DNA of 64,000 nucleotides from Galerina marginata. Taxonomy: Eukaryota; Basidiomycota; Agaricomycetes; Agaricales; Galerinaceae. A program made the position numbers and the translations under genes. The notes under the pieces were generated by a model. The model ran no database searches. It had not been told where the DNA came from and saw only the letters and a list, made by a program, of their open reading frames with translations. How positions within the stretch are numbered: position 1 is the stretch's first letter; every line of letters begins with the position of its first letter. Of the stretch, positions 1 to 12,662 are shown in pieces. The DNA lies in NCBI GenBank assembly GCA_023014335.1, contig JAECYW010000003.1:2914001-2978000 (forward strand). The letters run 5' to 3'.

Positions 1-3000
1 GCTCCTAGCTTGCTTGCATCTCGCGACTGCGGTGGGCACGGCCGCCACTACTATCACCCACTGAAAACATCGAATCAAGTATCATGGCGTGGTTCTAGCC
101 CAAACATTAACCCAACCTTTCTTGAGGTCAAACACAGGAGAATATAGATCGTTAACGCTCGGAATTCTTTGATCATCTTTGGATTTGACATCTGCGAATT
201 ATTGACTAGCCTGTTCGGAATGCTGAAATCGCATCCGAATTCGAGAAATATCAGTCAGCACCGCCTGGTAATGGCATCATCATGGGAATCTATTCTGTCT
301 TCCTCCAGCTTCTTACCCTCATCTTCTGAATCTAGATCGAATTCTGACCTTGTCTCTTCATCTATGTTCCGTATTTGTAAGTCTACCATTGAATTTCCTC
401 ACGAGTCGCTGTAGTAATGCTTGACTTAGTCACCCCAGCTTCATCGACATAAGCGACGACGATGAATGCTACTTGAATGCTGCGGGGAACAACGGCGATT
501 CCCCCGAATCCCTGTGACTCAGGTTTTTTCCGTGGCCTCAGCTCGGCTCTATTAATGATGAGACTATCTATATCTATAGTGACACCCTGCTATATCAGTC
601 TCTTTTCATCTGATCTCCGGAATTTCCGCTAGACTCATAGACGGGTTCCCGTCAAAGCTCCTCCACCAGGCCTCAACTCCAAGTTTTGTCATACCCGCCG
701 AATGCTCCAGTAATTTGTTGCCCCAACGCGTCAACATTCCGTCACTAGACGCTACCTCGTGTGGTCGCCCTTTACCGACGTCACCGCTGACGTGCGCGAG
801 AGGCGCTTTGTAGCATCACCTGAACATCCATGCAACTTGGCTTTAGCTCCCCGATACTCGTATTTTGTTTCTCCGTAGCAAGCGAAGGCTGTTATTCCAC
901 TTCACAGTTCTCTATTCTAGTCGCGGTATCCGTGGTCCTGTCATCCGGATTCTACGATGCTCTGAACAGCGCTTTTAATCAGTGATCTAGGTATGTGATG
1001 ACCGAGGAATATTGTTTGATTCGACGCCTTGATCACCATCGGTTTTTGGCGATGCATCATGGTAAACACGATCAGCACTCAGCACGATCGTGGTATCCTC
1101 TCGGGGATCGACACGGCCCCTTTGATTTAATTATAATTATACCATACCTCGCGATCAAAGGCGCTTGAGGTGATCCCTGTCAATGCCGTTTGACTTCAAG
1201 AGCTGTGTACTTGACAAACACACGTGCGTCCTTGCCATCTCTCAGGATGGTAGGAGGCGTGTTGTATCAATTTTTCGAGATGGCACGGAGCAGTGCCGAT
1301 ATCGGTGGGTCTTCCATGGTGCAGCAACGCGCCTGTCGTTCTTGCTAGCCGCTGTGCTCATTTGAGCAACACCTGAGTCATCTCCTGTGACAATGCAGTT
1401 TTAGGCTTTCGGGCACGGAAAAAAGGTTCGAGTATCGAACCGCATTTCCTTGATGACTTTGTTCATACTCTGGCCTGAGAACGCCACACCAATGATGAAT
1501 AAGGCAACCGACCTCCGCACAAATTATCCAAGCGCCCATACAAAGGCTTTTCCAATCCTAGCATTCTATGCATCAATGATTATCAGGCATTGTATTACGA
1601 GCCTTTCTCAATGAGGTCTATCGGTCTGCACCTTTTAATCAGGACTCGAACTAGGGTGTGTTTAGAATGAAACCGAAATCAGCGAGAAGACCGACAACGA
1701 TAGCCCAAGCCTCGAGGCTGCCAAAAACCGTCAAACGAATGGATACAGAATTGGAATGATATCGGAAATTAAATAACTGGTGGCCTTCACAAATCTTCAC
1801 AAGCAATGCTCTTCATTCCAAGTCAAGCTTCGGAGCAGAAGACTATCTCGGACTGCCTCAAGGCGTAACTAAGCACAAAAGACGGATGCTCGGTTGCCAC
1901 AAAGTAGAATGGTATTCACCTGAAGGAGACTCAGGTTATTGAATACATAGGCCTGTACCTGACCAGAGGATCATTATTTTATGCAGTTGTAGCTTAATTT
2001 CGTTCTCCCTGGGTCGATATCCAGTCAAGGGGTCAACATGAACTGGTCATGATAGGGCCCAGAAACACATGTATTTGGATGGGAAAGGGACACCAGTTGA
2101 CAGCTGCGTTTTGCGTTATAATTCGACATAGCCTTCATTACAATTGCCAAGGGGTCTCAAGGCCGAGAGCCAGAGCCACCGCGTTCCAAGACATGCTCGT
2201 CGTTCTCCGGGGGTCCTGCCAGCACGCACCCCAAGCACGATATCAAGCGTCTTATCCACATCGCGAGCCTCGATGATGACACGCGACCAAAAAGAACGAG
2301 ACTCCAAAAGATGCTGCCCACTTTATCTCCTTATCTCCATCTCTCACTTCCCGATCCCAGAGGACGCCGAGAGATAAACTGATTGCGAGGTTATTGAATG
2401 GTCCCTGAGTGGCCTGCGTACATTGCATCATACATCGAGTAGTTAGATAAGTACATATGTGCGTGTCAGCTCACATGGCTCTAGGCCATTCAGGTGTCAA
2501 GTACGAATGGTAGGGCTGCATTTCACGCACCCATGAAGTATATATTACTCTCCGCGACGACCCAGAAGAGATCCAGAGTTTGGAGTGGTGGTGGAAGCTA
2601 AAAGGGTACGCGGGGCAAAATGTCCAAAAATAGACAAGTGATCGGCCGATGGCTATTTTTGGCCTCCTAGTCAACAAGGACTCAGGAGACTCAAGTTACT
2701 ATCAGTACCTCGCGTGCAGTCAAGTCTACCATACAGAATGGCGTGGAGCTACTAGGAGATAGAAAGAAGGAGCCTCGAACAGTCCAATGATCTTGTGGTC
2801 CATTACTCTCCCGATTCCAGACTGAGGTTAGACGACAAAAGGTACCCAAGTAGATATCCCTTCCACTTCAGGACAGAAGGAAAACGATTTTCAATGCCGT
2901 TCCTTTGAGCACACGAATCAGCATCATTCTATGGACTCTGGGGAAGCAGCATCCAGCCGTATTCCGCCAATGGTGTCCTCTTCCCCTCGATGTTAATCGA

Positions 3001-3427
3001 CCTAACCTTTATCAGCAGGCGCCTCTCCCCTCTCTCCCAACATAGTTTCGGGTGAGGTCTTCGACAAAGGAGGGTATGACGTCTGCCTTTTTCGCTTATC
3101 TTTTTACGGCTTCCTTGAGCTTCACGGTGCACTCTATAGTTGACAAGTAAAACCATTACCTTTATTGCGCTCACTCGACTATGTACATAATAGGGAACGG
3201 AAGGTACACTGATTGTCAATGGCTGCTCCTTCGACGCCGTATCATCGCTTCAAGTTCTCCCCAGTGACATCGTTTACCAAAGCTCAAGTCATAGGATCTA
3301 ATTAATTTGGTTCACCAACGTTCAAAACCTCCAGTGACCCATTCCATTTATTCATGTCATTTATCTCTCCGACCATCCGAGCAACACTTTATAGTTAGCT
3401 CCAGATCTATCACAGGCGCTAGACATC
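1..3427. other. Gene-poor stretch, no recognisable gene
   Basis: Only short open frames (80-100 codons or fewer) occur on both strands. None shows a family motif, and none joins into a multi-exon gene by plausible splice sites. The stretch could be decayed gene or transposon sequence, but I see no terminal repeats or duplicated target sites in it. Confidence 0.5.
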
Positions 3428-4587
3428 CTATAGGCCGCTCTTTACACCTCCTGAATCGGGAACTTTCCCTGTTGTCGAATTCGGCCCATTAATAGAGTCT
3501 CCAAGCGTCTCCTTAATCTCCCTGCCGACCTCCTTCCAGGGTTTTCTCGGAAGAATATAACCCTCTGATACCTTTGCGTAAGTCAATCCTCCCATCCTCG
3601 CAATGGGCTTGAGCTTCCCCGGATCAGCCACACCTCTCTCTGGGTCAATGACGTCGTTTCTAATGTGGATAAATTTAATCAGACCGAGAATGAACGTCGA
3701 TGTGATGACGTCGGTCTTTGGGTCTTTAATTTCTATCGCTTGGTAAAGCTGAAACAAGATGTTGGGCAAGCAGCCAGACATAAATTTAAAATTAAAGGCT
3801 CACTTCACATTCCATAGAGAACGCGCTTTCTTTCACTCGAGGAGCTTTTACATGAACCTAAAAGCAACGGTTTCAGTCCGAAAACCAGATCAACGAGGAG
3901 TATAATGCAAAGCTCACGCTAGGCGCCTTTGTTAAACCGCTGATGGGCCATTCACTTATGTCAAACGGTGCGTTGGTTGAGGCAATATTAGATTGCTCGA
4001 CCCAGGCCTCGCTAATAATATTTACTGTGAATCCTGTTCCCGCTTGGATGTTGCGCGCCGTATCCTTAGCTGCACCAGAGCTGTGTGCACACGCAATAGA
4101 TAAGAGAGGCGGTGTCTGGGTTATCTGTGGGATAAATATGGCATTGGTCTAGACCTTGAGGAAAAACATTGAAATTAATCACTTGGTTGAACCAACTGAC
4201 GTTAGGATCTTCGTAAGCCAGCGACATGATTATAAGGTAGTAACCCATAGTACCTGAAGGGCGCAAGATTTTCGATACCATCGGCAGATATCGAGGAGAC
4301 GAATGCAACGGGGCGAGGCGCAATTCCCGACAACAGAACAGAATATAATTTCCTGTTCACAGGATCAAGCAGTAGAACTTAGTTCATAACCACATGAAGG
4401 AAGGTTAAACGCACCCAGGGTCCTCCGTTGAGGCATCAATAACCGTCCAGCCAGCCTTCTCCCCCTCGGCCCAGGCCTGTCCTTCAGGTGTCGCTTCAAT
4501 CCCCTGTCCATAAGTCCATGTCGGATTAGGTGAAGCTGTGTATTTGAATCCTGTAGTCGGCACAAATGGAGGAAGCTCCGACGACAT
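3428..4587 (-). CDS. Flavin reductase-like / FMN-binding split-barrel protein (DIM6/NTAB type)
   Basis: A multi-exon gene starting at the ATG at 4587 (MSSELPPFVPTTG). Spliced exons give, in order, SGIAPRPVAFVSSIS, NLAPF, TPPLLSIA, KDTARNI, FTVNIISEAWVEQSN, HVKAPRVKESAFSMECE, then FILGLIKFIHIRNDVIDPE and RMGGLTYAKVSEGY. These are the consecutive conserved blocks of the flavin-reductase-like FMN-binding split barrel (DIM6/NTAB group). The SG(I)APRPVAFVS block and the T-x-NIISE block line the FMN site in this family. Introns are about 55-65 bp with normal GT-AG ends, and the reading frame stays open across them, so the gene looks intact. Members bind FMN and use NAD(P)H, but the physiological substrate of this fungal group is not known. 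The downstream flank is gene-poor, and the permease gene lies divergently 1.2 kb upstream. The product is probably cytosolic, as no signal peptide or membrane segment is visible. Confidence 0.8.
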
Positions 4588-5800
4588 CGTCTGGCGTTAT
4601 GTACTACAGTAGGAGAACTGCAGAAGTCAGAATAGGGTATCCTTGGAGATGGGCGTGAACTTGAGAACCTGGAAACTGAAAACCCTCAATCTAAATATGA
4701 TAATCTAGCGAGATGTTCAGATAGCAAACGGGTGAGAAGTACCTATTATTGCGTCAGCTTAGATTAATCATCATCACGGTTTGGGACGAGAAGGACCGGA
4801 TCCCGAAGTTGGTGACCGAAAGGTCAAACACAAATCCGCCAAATGTGTGCAATTATTGAAGTACTAAATCTCCGCGACAGGAAGCCTCTGTAAGCTTCCG
4901 AAATCGATTCGAATGGAGTAGTCGAATGCCACCATATCTCGCACTCCCTCAGCCAAGCCCTCAGCGTCAGCTTTCGTCTGGCCGTTGAGTAGAAAATGCC
5001 CTACCTCAAAGGGACGGAATAGTTATAACGTATGCTCCTTTTGATGCTCCTCTTCTGTGACTTTCTACCACCCAATGGCACCCATCCCGGTACCCATGAA
5101 TAAGCGCCCGTCCAAATATGGTCGCGATCACCTTGGGATGCCTGACACAACGACACCCGCACGCCGGAATAATTTGAAGCGTGAAGTCAGCAAGCCGTGC
5201 ACTTTTAGGCCCGTCTAGTGGTCAGAAACTGTGTATTCCTAGTCAAGAAGATTATATGGGAGTAAGAAATGGTCTCTCTTCATTCTTCAAGTTGCCCCAT
5301 TCCTCTGCGTATATTAAGAAGAATTTATATATTTGAGACCTACATATGAACTGGGATATGAGCGTGGAGTAGATGGTCTAGTGTCCATTTGCTCATATAA
5401 TGTGTCCTTTGTAAACCACAGCAGATGTGTACCTCCAGCGCAAGCCAGCCTGAGCGTACTGTTGACCCATTGACCCCGGTGATGTAACCTTGGGGCTCAT
5501 CCACGTTCATCCCTGCTCATCCATGAAATAAACCGTAAAATCTCTCATGGTGAGCGCCGTGCGTGTGTCCTTCTATCTCATTCCTAGAGTTGTGGACGTC
5601 GCATACCTCAAGCCCTATATTTAGCTGCGCATCACACCCCTGTCTGCTTTGCCGTTAACGTGACGCCGAACTAGCTGCCGAACTTCTTCGCTTTACCATC
5701 ACTGTCATCTAAGAGCCAGAGCTTGCGAGGTTCTTATGGGTTCGTTTCTACCGGGGGAAGCGACTGGTGCTATTTGCGAACTTGTACCATAACATCTTCC
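4588..5800. other. Divergent intergenic region with a possible minus-strand coding trace
   Basis: This lies between the divergent flavin-reductase-like and permease genes. On the minus strand, about 4866-5000 translates to a short coding-looking tail (ADAEGLAEGVRDMVAFDYS) that ends at a stop near 4866. Upstream frames break quickly, so it may be the 3' remnant of a lost gene. No family could be assigned. The remainder would hold the promoters of both flanking genes. Confidence 0.35.
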
Positions 5801-8588
5801 ATGACGACCGAGAGTCCTTCAGTACGATCATCCCTTGCAGCGGGACCTGGTGTTGAAAGCTCGAAAGAGCTGGCTTATGTCGCGGTCAAGCGAGATGATT
5901 CACATAGCGAGCCTGATATAGAACGCATCGATGACGAGAGGCAGTTGAGTATATTTCGGAAGTTAACGAATGTCCTCCTGAGCTGGGGTATCGAAACACA
6001 TGGGTGAGTGTCCTCAATTGCACCCAAGTCCACCTCTGGTTCAACCCATGCACTTGTCAATCTCAGAATCACACCGATCTCAGCCGACAAACGTACCGAT
6101 AGGAGGGTATACCAACTCTTTTGGCTCTGGTTCTCCGCCAATTTCAACATTCTGGCTTTCGGTACTGGTAGCGCGGGTCCCGCATTTTTTGGTCTTGGAC
6201 TGAAGAACTCGCTGCTCGTTCTGCTCTTCGTTGACATTGTGTGAGTACAAGTTCCTTCTGATTGAGCCACATCCGACTTTTCGACAATGTCGACTTGTCC
6301 GGTTATAAGCGTATAACACAGATAACACATCCTTTTTTTTAGAACATGCGTAATTCCTGCGTATTTGTGCGTAATTTTCCATTTCCTAGCTTGCTTACTG
6401 AACACACAACCTTAATATCCAGTGCAGTATTTGGTCCTAAATTGGGGACGCGCGGGATGGTACAATGTCGATTTTCATGGGGGTTGGTATCTTTCATTTC
6501 CGGTCTTCCGAATATCCATCGTTTAAATACATTTTCCTTCTCACCGATAGGCTGTATGGCGCGATGATCCCGAGTGTCCTCAATGTCTTCTCTTCACAGG
6601 GTTTCCTCATCCTAAATTCTATCATTGGTGGACAAGCCCTAGCAGCGGTTTCGCATAGGTTAAACGACACTCTGGGGATTGTAATCATCAGCGTCATTTC
6701 CCTGGCAGTGCGTTTTTTTGATTCACTTCCTAATTTTGTTTCTCCCGCTTAATATCCCCAGGTTACTTTTTGCGGGTACAGATTTTTGCATATGTAGGAT
6801 TGACTTATCTTATTGACTCTTCTCGTCCTAATCCTCTTGATGTAGTTTCGAAAGTGTCGCCTGGGTTCCGAGTGCCATCGCGTTTCCTATCCTCATTGGT
6901 CTGGCTGGGAAACATCTCGACCCGTCAAACATGCCTCCAGTACCTTCGGCTTCCGCTGCCCAAGTGCTGTCGTTCACTTCCTTTGTGGCGTCAAGCGTGA
7001 TTAGCTGGTGTACTTTCACTCCAGATTATGGGGTTTATCACGAAAGCACGGCGTCAACGTAGGTTCCGTTGTGTAGTCTTGTCGAAGCCTTGACGATAAT
7101 AACCCATTGGTAGTTTGAAAATCTTCATCCATGTCTACTTTGGCTTTCTGACCCCAAGCGTGCATTCTCTTCCCATTATTACTTCCCCACCACATAATAT
7201 CTGACCTTCTTGCTTTGGACTATAGATTTCATGGCATATGCTTGGGGCCGCCTTCGCTGCTGCCGCTCCCGGAATTCCATCCTGGCAGTCCGGCTTTGAG
7301 GAGGGCAATAATGTCGGTGGCCTACTTGCCGCGGTTTTGGAACCTGCGGGCGGGTTTGGCAAATTTCTATTAGTGCTCATTGCATTAAGCACGTCTTGCG
7401 CTTGCGCCCCTACCATGTATACCTTTGGTAAGCTTCTAATATTTTTGAATTTCCCAGTTCCTGCGAATGCCTTTATCGTCTGGCACTTCGTTCCTCCTGG
7501 ATAACTTGTTAGGTATCTTACCTTCTCTTCACCACAAGGCATGAGTTTCATGGCTATTACGCCGTTCTTCGCTCGCGTACCTCGATACGTCTTTGCCATT
7601 ATTTCCGAAGCAATGTATGTCCTTTGGTTCATCTGCGTCAGACTCCAAGAATCATCGCATACTTTCTTTTTCAGACTTATACCCCTTGCAGTCATCGGCG
7701 CGAAGAAATTTTATACCACGCTTGTTGATGTCCTTAGAGTCTGTTCGGATGGCATAATCATAATTGATTATGATTATTGATGGCTTTCCGTTATTCTCAC
7801 CGACCAAATTTAGAACATCCATCATTCTCCCATGCCACGGAATGGCACGTCACATCCCTGCCGTTTTTTCCCCCCGACTGGTCAGCTCGTTGTCAGTCAC
7901 AGTGAGCAAGCCCCGAACGTGTAATTTTGCTACAATGACTGGCGCTGTGTAATAATTCAATTGATAATATATATCAGACCTTTTTTTGCTGTTTTATCTA
8001 CTTTAATCGCCCCAAACTGTAGAGTAAGCTTGAAAGGCGGGATGGGGGCGGGATGGGCGGGCACGTACAAGGGGCGTCGGCCTTGAATCGGGAACACGGT
8101 TGGGCACGGATGTCAAGGCGAAATTGATCCTTTCCCAATTCAGACTTGTGGGAATGATGCGAGTGCCATCAATAATCATAATCGATTATGATTATGCCAT
8201 CCGAACAGACTCTTAGTAAGTCTAGCAATCAAGCTCTTTATCAATAGAATTTTATTGACACAATTTTGTAGGCGTTATCGGCTACTGGTCCACAGCTTTC
8301 GCAGCCATAGTCCTAACTGAACACTTCCTGTTCCGCCATTCGTCCTTCCAGACATACAACATTTTGCACTGGAATAAGTCCAGCTTACTTCCACCTGGTA
8401 TTGCAGCGACCCTCGCTTTCTTGGGGTCATTCGGTATTATTGTACCAAGTATGCAACAAACGTGGTATACTGGTCCGATTGCGAAGGCGGGTACGGGGGA
8501 TATTGGTGTTTTCACCGGTGGGGTGGTTGCCGTGATTATTTACGCTATATTGAGGACCGTGGAGAGGCAGTTGTGGCCCGGGAGATAA
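5801..8588 (+). CDS. Purine-cytosine permease (NCS1, FCY2-like), interrupted by a MITE
   Basis: The first ATG of the long exon is at 5801 (MTTESPSVRSSL). The protein reads through about nine short introns. Blocks typical of fungal NCS1 purine-cytosine transporters follow in order: FWLWFSANFNILAFGTG, GPAFFGLGLKNSLLV, FGPKLGTRGMVQCRFSWG, YGAMIPSVLN, GQALAAVS, SWCTFTPDYGVYH, PTMYTFGMSFMAITPFFARVP, and a last exon from VIGYWSTAF to VERQLWPGR. About twelve hydrophobic segments fit plasma-membrane proton-coupled uptake of cytosine, adenine, guanine or hypoxanthine. A 476-bp MITE sits exactly at an exon 3' end (7737-8212). Reading into it meets a TGA at about 7778. Unless the MITE is spliced out by a donor I cannot see, the protein loses roughly its last 100 residues. 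The rest shows no other damage, so the hit is probably recent. Confidence 0.85.
7737..8212. mobile_element. Harbinger/Tourist-like MITE inside the permease gene
   Basis: The element is 476 bp with terminal inverted repeats of about 48 bp that differ at one position. Each starts GAGTCTGTTCGGATGGCATA and contains an AT-rich internal palindrome. It is flanked by a 3-bp direct repeat, TTA (7734-7736 and 8213-8215). A TTA/TAA target duplication plus a G-rich TIR with CTGTTCGG is the signature of PIF/Harbinger-derived MITEs. There is no coding capacity. The centre has a G-rich run (8036-8061). Removing the element and one TTA restores a normal exon end followed by GTAAGT. Confidence 0.9.
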
Positions 8589-8725
8589 ATACGGGCTGAG
8601 TAATTCTAGAGGAGGAATTCGAATATTCTGACAATGTCGAATATGATCATGGTCAAATTCGTCTGACCTTCCATAATTCATCCGATCAGATCTCCAGGCT
8701 GCATCATCAGTAAATTCTATGTAAG

Positions 8726-8907
8726 CAGACCTCAGGCTAGACCGGTAACCGTTCGGAGAATGAGGAGAGGATGGAGAGTCCTCGATTCTCCGACCGGAAG
8801 AGCTGAGTTCGAAAAGGGGGTGTAACTCTTATGATCGAGGATTTGATGATGGAACGTTCGAAAGAAAAAAGAAGCAGTCCATTTTAGGACAACTGCCTAA
8901 TTAGGTT
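8726..8907 (+). repeat. Left inverted repeat of the DUF6589/RecQ element
   Basis: Matches the reverse complement of 14803-14987. Identity is near-complete from GAGCTGAGTTCGAAAAGGGG to the inner end CTAATTAGGTT, and weaker toward the outside, where both copies carry a CCTNAGG core. The inner end is about 85 bp upstream of the DUF6589-like ATG, so the repeat probably also carries that gene's promoter. Confidence 0.85.
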
Positions 8908-8993
8908 TTCCTTTGAGTTATTATTAGAACAATTTTTTTTTCTGAGCTCTCACCACTGCGTCGTCGCGCTCGCCTCGTCAATTCTCCTGTGTA

Positions 8994-11900
8994 ATGCCTC
9001 CTCCTTCTCCAGTCTTCTCGGTCAACCCTTCGTTGAACCCCAGAGAGTCTGCTAGTGCGGCTTCATCAACGGGAAGTTTTGCGCTGGATGGCAGTGCTGC
9101 AGCCCAACGTCCAACTCGACAGAGGGCAAATACAATGCCCTGGAACCGCCGCGGAATGGCGTTCAGATCTTGGAACCAACCCTTACCGCCTTCATCTGCT
9201 CCTTTGACCCTTCCACAGGCGTTTTCGGGCTTAAATGACGTGGGATACTCGGTGGAAGATAATGCAGATGTGGAGATGAGTTTTGGGGACACAGGCAGCA
9301 ACACGAAGGACTGTTTTGAAGGCCAGGATAGGCACATACACAAGTACTATTAAATTGTCACTTTTTGTCAGTATTACTCCACTTATAAGAGCATTTTTGC
9401 ATAAAGCGCCTCAGGGCTGTCTTTTAACGTACCTCGACAACATCAAGACTTCGCTCAGCGTGCTTCGACTGAACTCAGTCTGCCCATCTACGCAGGTACT
9501 AATCCAAATAGCAGCCCATCCTTTCAAGTTTCGCGAGCCAGTCTGGACCGTTCGCGATATGTTTCAATGCCGAATACACCATCTATGGGTGGCTACCCCA
9601 GCCATGATTCAACAAGTGGCGAGAGCCCAGTACATCCTAATTACCACTGGAGGCCGCCAAGCACACCACGCTATCCCACTTACGAGCAATTTCGGCCTCC
9701 GAGTCCAATGACTGTTGATAGTCGCAATCAAAACACTTTTCACCGAGCACTCTCATCGTCAGCTTTATTTGAGCGTCCTGAAAACTCGTGGGGGCAATCG
9801 CCAGCGCAGAGTTCTTTCTCCGTCGAGGACCAAAACTCGCCGGATTTATCACCACTTCCATTCTTGAGGGACCTACCATCTCGAGGATCCATCGCACCAA
9901 CCGCTTCAGCTTCATCTCTCGATTCGGGTTTGTCCAGCCCGATTACTCGTCTCCGCGACCATAAAATCTCGAAAACAGACGTCGCTTACGGGGTTCTTAA
10001 GCAGCTTCAAAAAGCTAAACTCACTCTTACAGATCTCATAGGCTATGTTATGTCTGGAGAAGGCGATTTTCTTTTTTACCGCAAAGCTTTTCTTGGTGAA
10101 AAAAATAGCCAGGCCCTCCTCGATGTTTTTACGAAGATCTTTGATGATTCGAAAGGCGCGGAGCTTACGCGCGACTGGCTACTCCCTCGAGCTGTTGAAC
10201 TGGTATGCGAGACAGTTCACCGTGAAATGGAGCAAGCAAAACCACTCTTGAGAATGCATGCCAACCAAGTCACTCCAGAATTTATCGATAGTTGGGACAT
10301 CAACAAAATTATGGAGCCTGTTGAAAAGCTAACACCTACGTGGTCCGCGGTCTTTGAAGCAGCCGCCGAATCAAAAATCTCGAAGAAAAAACCCAAAACT
10401 GCGAAATCCAGAAACCGAAAGACGGTAAATTTATATTCTCTGATTGAAGAGAATGATTTGACACTTTTCCATTAGGGTACATTTATTCTCCATGCCGGCG
10501 TTCACTACCTCCGGTCATTTAGGTCCTGTAAGGTTCAAATTGGACTTAGTTTGATGGGCTGGAGCTCGGGAATCTCGAAAGCGTTCATGTCCGTCCTTCA
10601 CCACTCATGTCTTTCAATCGAACATTCCACGATTGACAAGATTATTACTGCACTTGCCAACGGCTCAATTGAACAAGCTCGAAGAATCGCATCTGGCCCT
10701 CACGGCGTCGGATACGACAATGTCAATGTTTCCACATCTATCTTCGTCGAACAAGTTCCCGGAATGCCTAGCAAAGTCCAGTCGGGGACTTTGGGTGTTA
10801 TCTACGAGCTTTTAAATGCACGTCCCGAGCATATGAAAGTGAAACCCATGGTTGAAAACTTCAGAAATTCTGGTCCGTTATTGCTCTTTGATGTCCGTCC
10901 CAAAATCGCCTCCATTCAATCATATGCGACACACACGAACATTAACATTGTCGACATTCTATTCAAAAACACTGACGGTTTTGATCCGGAGTTGAAAGCT
11001 GACCCTCGCTTCCAACATCCTCCTCGACGTATTGGTCCTACTGGCCATAAAACAAAGTTCTACCCCCTTCGAGCAACAACAATTGAAGAGGCAAGTGTTG
11101 AAGGCAATCTGGCTGTTCACGATGATATCTATACAGTTCAACTTGACCGCAAGACCAGTGACCTCAGCGAGAACGCAATACCATCATACAATGATCAATT
11201 AACGAATGCCCGAATTCGAGGGGCACAAGAGCTTCGTCGCATGGATATCTCTTCATGGGAGCGCCGAGAAGTATTCCAATTGGCATTTGGGACGTTCCAT
11301 CTCGTTATGAATCTTCTCTGGGCTTTGCTTCACACACACCGCGGTAGTATCAGACAAGTTGGCAGCCTAACATATTTCTTTTCCATTCTAGACAAGACGC
11401 GGCTCGGCGGCGAACATCCAGATTACCACACCCTTCTCACAGCACTTACTCAGGTCCTTGAAGGCTTGATCTTGAATGCATGGCGAGCCGAATGTGGCAA
11501 AGAATCTCTGGAAGACTTTGCCAAAAGCAATCCAAGTGCCGAGGAGATCCTTCAGCTTGCCAGCAAAATTGTAGAGCGACACACAGTGCCTGAGCCCATG
11601 CCATGCAAACCAGCTAATCCAAAGGTACCTCTTAAAGACCTCGACCCTGCAACGGATTCAAGTCATAAAGAGACAAGTCAGAATGGTAACAACAACGACC
11701 TTGCAGATGAGGATAATATTCCGGCCACGGACTCCGAGTCAGGCTCTGATTCTGATTCCGAGTCAGACGATGGTGACATTGTCCGCGAAAATATTGTTCT
11801 GCTAACACGGGACTTACTCTACGTGATCGAGCTTGTCAACGCTATTCAAACTGGTGATTTTGGCCGCATTGAAGACATCCTGCCCACGCTAGCTTGTATG

Positions 11901-12649
11901 TTTCGAGGTGCCGGCTCAAATAATTATTCCACCGAGATTCTTCATCTCCTTTTCAATATCAAGGAGGTCTGGACACCTGAGTTTGCGTATATTGCCTTTA
12001 TTTTATTTATTCATGAACCTATTCTAAACACCGTCATTCTACAGGAATATCATGTGAGACAACATGCTTGTCAACGTATCTGGACATCCTGGGCATTGGA
12101 TGGCAATTGACCTCAATATCGAACACTTAATTGGTTATCTAAAGGCAAGCCAACTTATCGGAACAGTCATCATTATGCTCAACCCAAAGACAGGCCTTGT
12201 TTGCTGCAAAGGGGATTTACTCCAACTGGGAACGACTGGGGAACATTGCAGCAGCTATTAATCACTTGCAAGCAGTCAAGAAACAGGTTTCGCGATCTCT
12301 CAAGTCTGGCTATCAAGGTAATAGCCACGCGAAGGCTGACCTATCTGTTGGCATCCACCGCATTTCCAACAAGGCTCGAGAACTCCAACTTGAAAAGAAA
12401 ATAAGTAAACGTCCAGGCAACGAGAGCACGAAGCAAAGTGTGGACTTGATCAGAATCGGATACCAAAAATTCGAATCGTCGTCGCTTGCAACATTTAACA
12501 AAAAGATCGAAGACTCAAAGCACGGTATCCTTTCAATTAGTGAAGTTGATGAGATTGCACCACTCGGTATCAATGTTCGTTCACCCGACGATGATGATGA
12601 TAGTCACATTGACCAAGAATCTGTATTACACGATGATATGACGGACTGA
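8994..12649 (+). CDS. DUF6589-like protein, probably carrying a nonsense mutation
   Basis: A large gene starting at the ATG at 8994 (MPPPSPVFSVNPS). It has a Ser/Pro-rich, low-complexity N-terminus and then a folded part. Conserved-looking blocks include YGVLKQLQKAKLTLTDLIGY, VFQLAFGTFHLVMNLLWALL, TRLGGEHPDYHTLL, LNAWRAECG, NMLVNVSGHPGHWMAIDLNI and LFAAKGIYSNWERLG. I recognise this as the basidiomycete DUF6589 type (family assignment from memory). The middle holds an acidic Ser/Asp/Glu tract at about 11720-11780. After the intron ending at 12044 the frame reads N-I-M-stop (TGA 12055-12057) and then continues in the same frame with clearly conserved sequence. A sense codon there (for example CGA to TGA) would restore a full frame. 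A later intron uses GC-AG ends (about 12145-12191). Function is unknown; no transposase or nuclease motif was seen. It converges on the RecQ-like gene. Confidence 0.7.
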
Positions 12650-12662
12650 TACCAATTCTAAT

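Noticed and set aside
1424..1440. GGTTCGAGTATCGAACC as a possible tRNA B-box arm
   Set aside because: It is a short perfect inverted repeat, but no acceptor stem, D-arm or anticodon arm can be placed around it.
169..3219. Several open frames of 60-96 codons in the first 3.2 kb
   Set aside because: No motifs, no linkable exons and no ATG context; most likely chance frames.
4860..5110. Minus-strand coding-looking tail near 4.9-5.1 kb
   Set aside because: Too short and frames break; family not recognised, so only mentioned in the intergenic entry.
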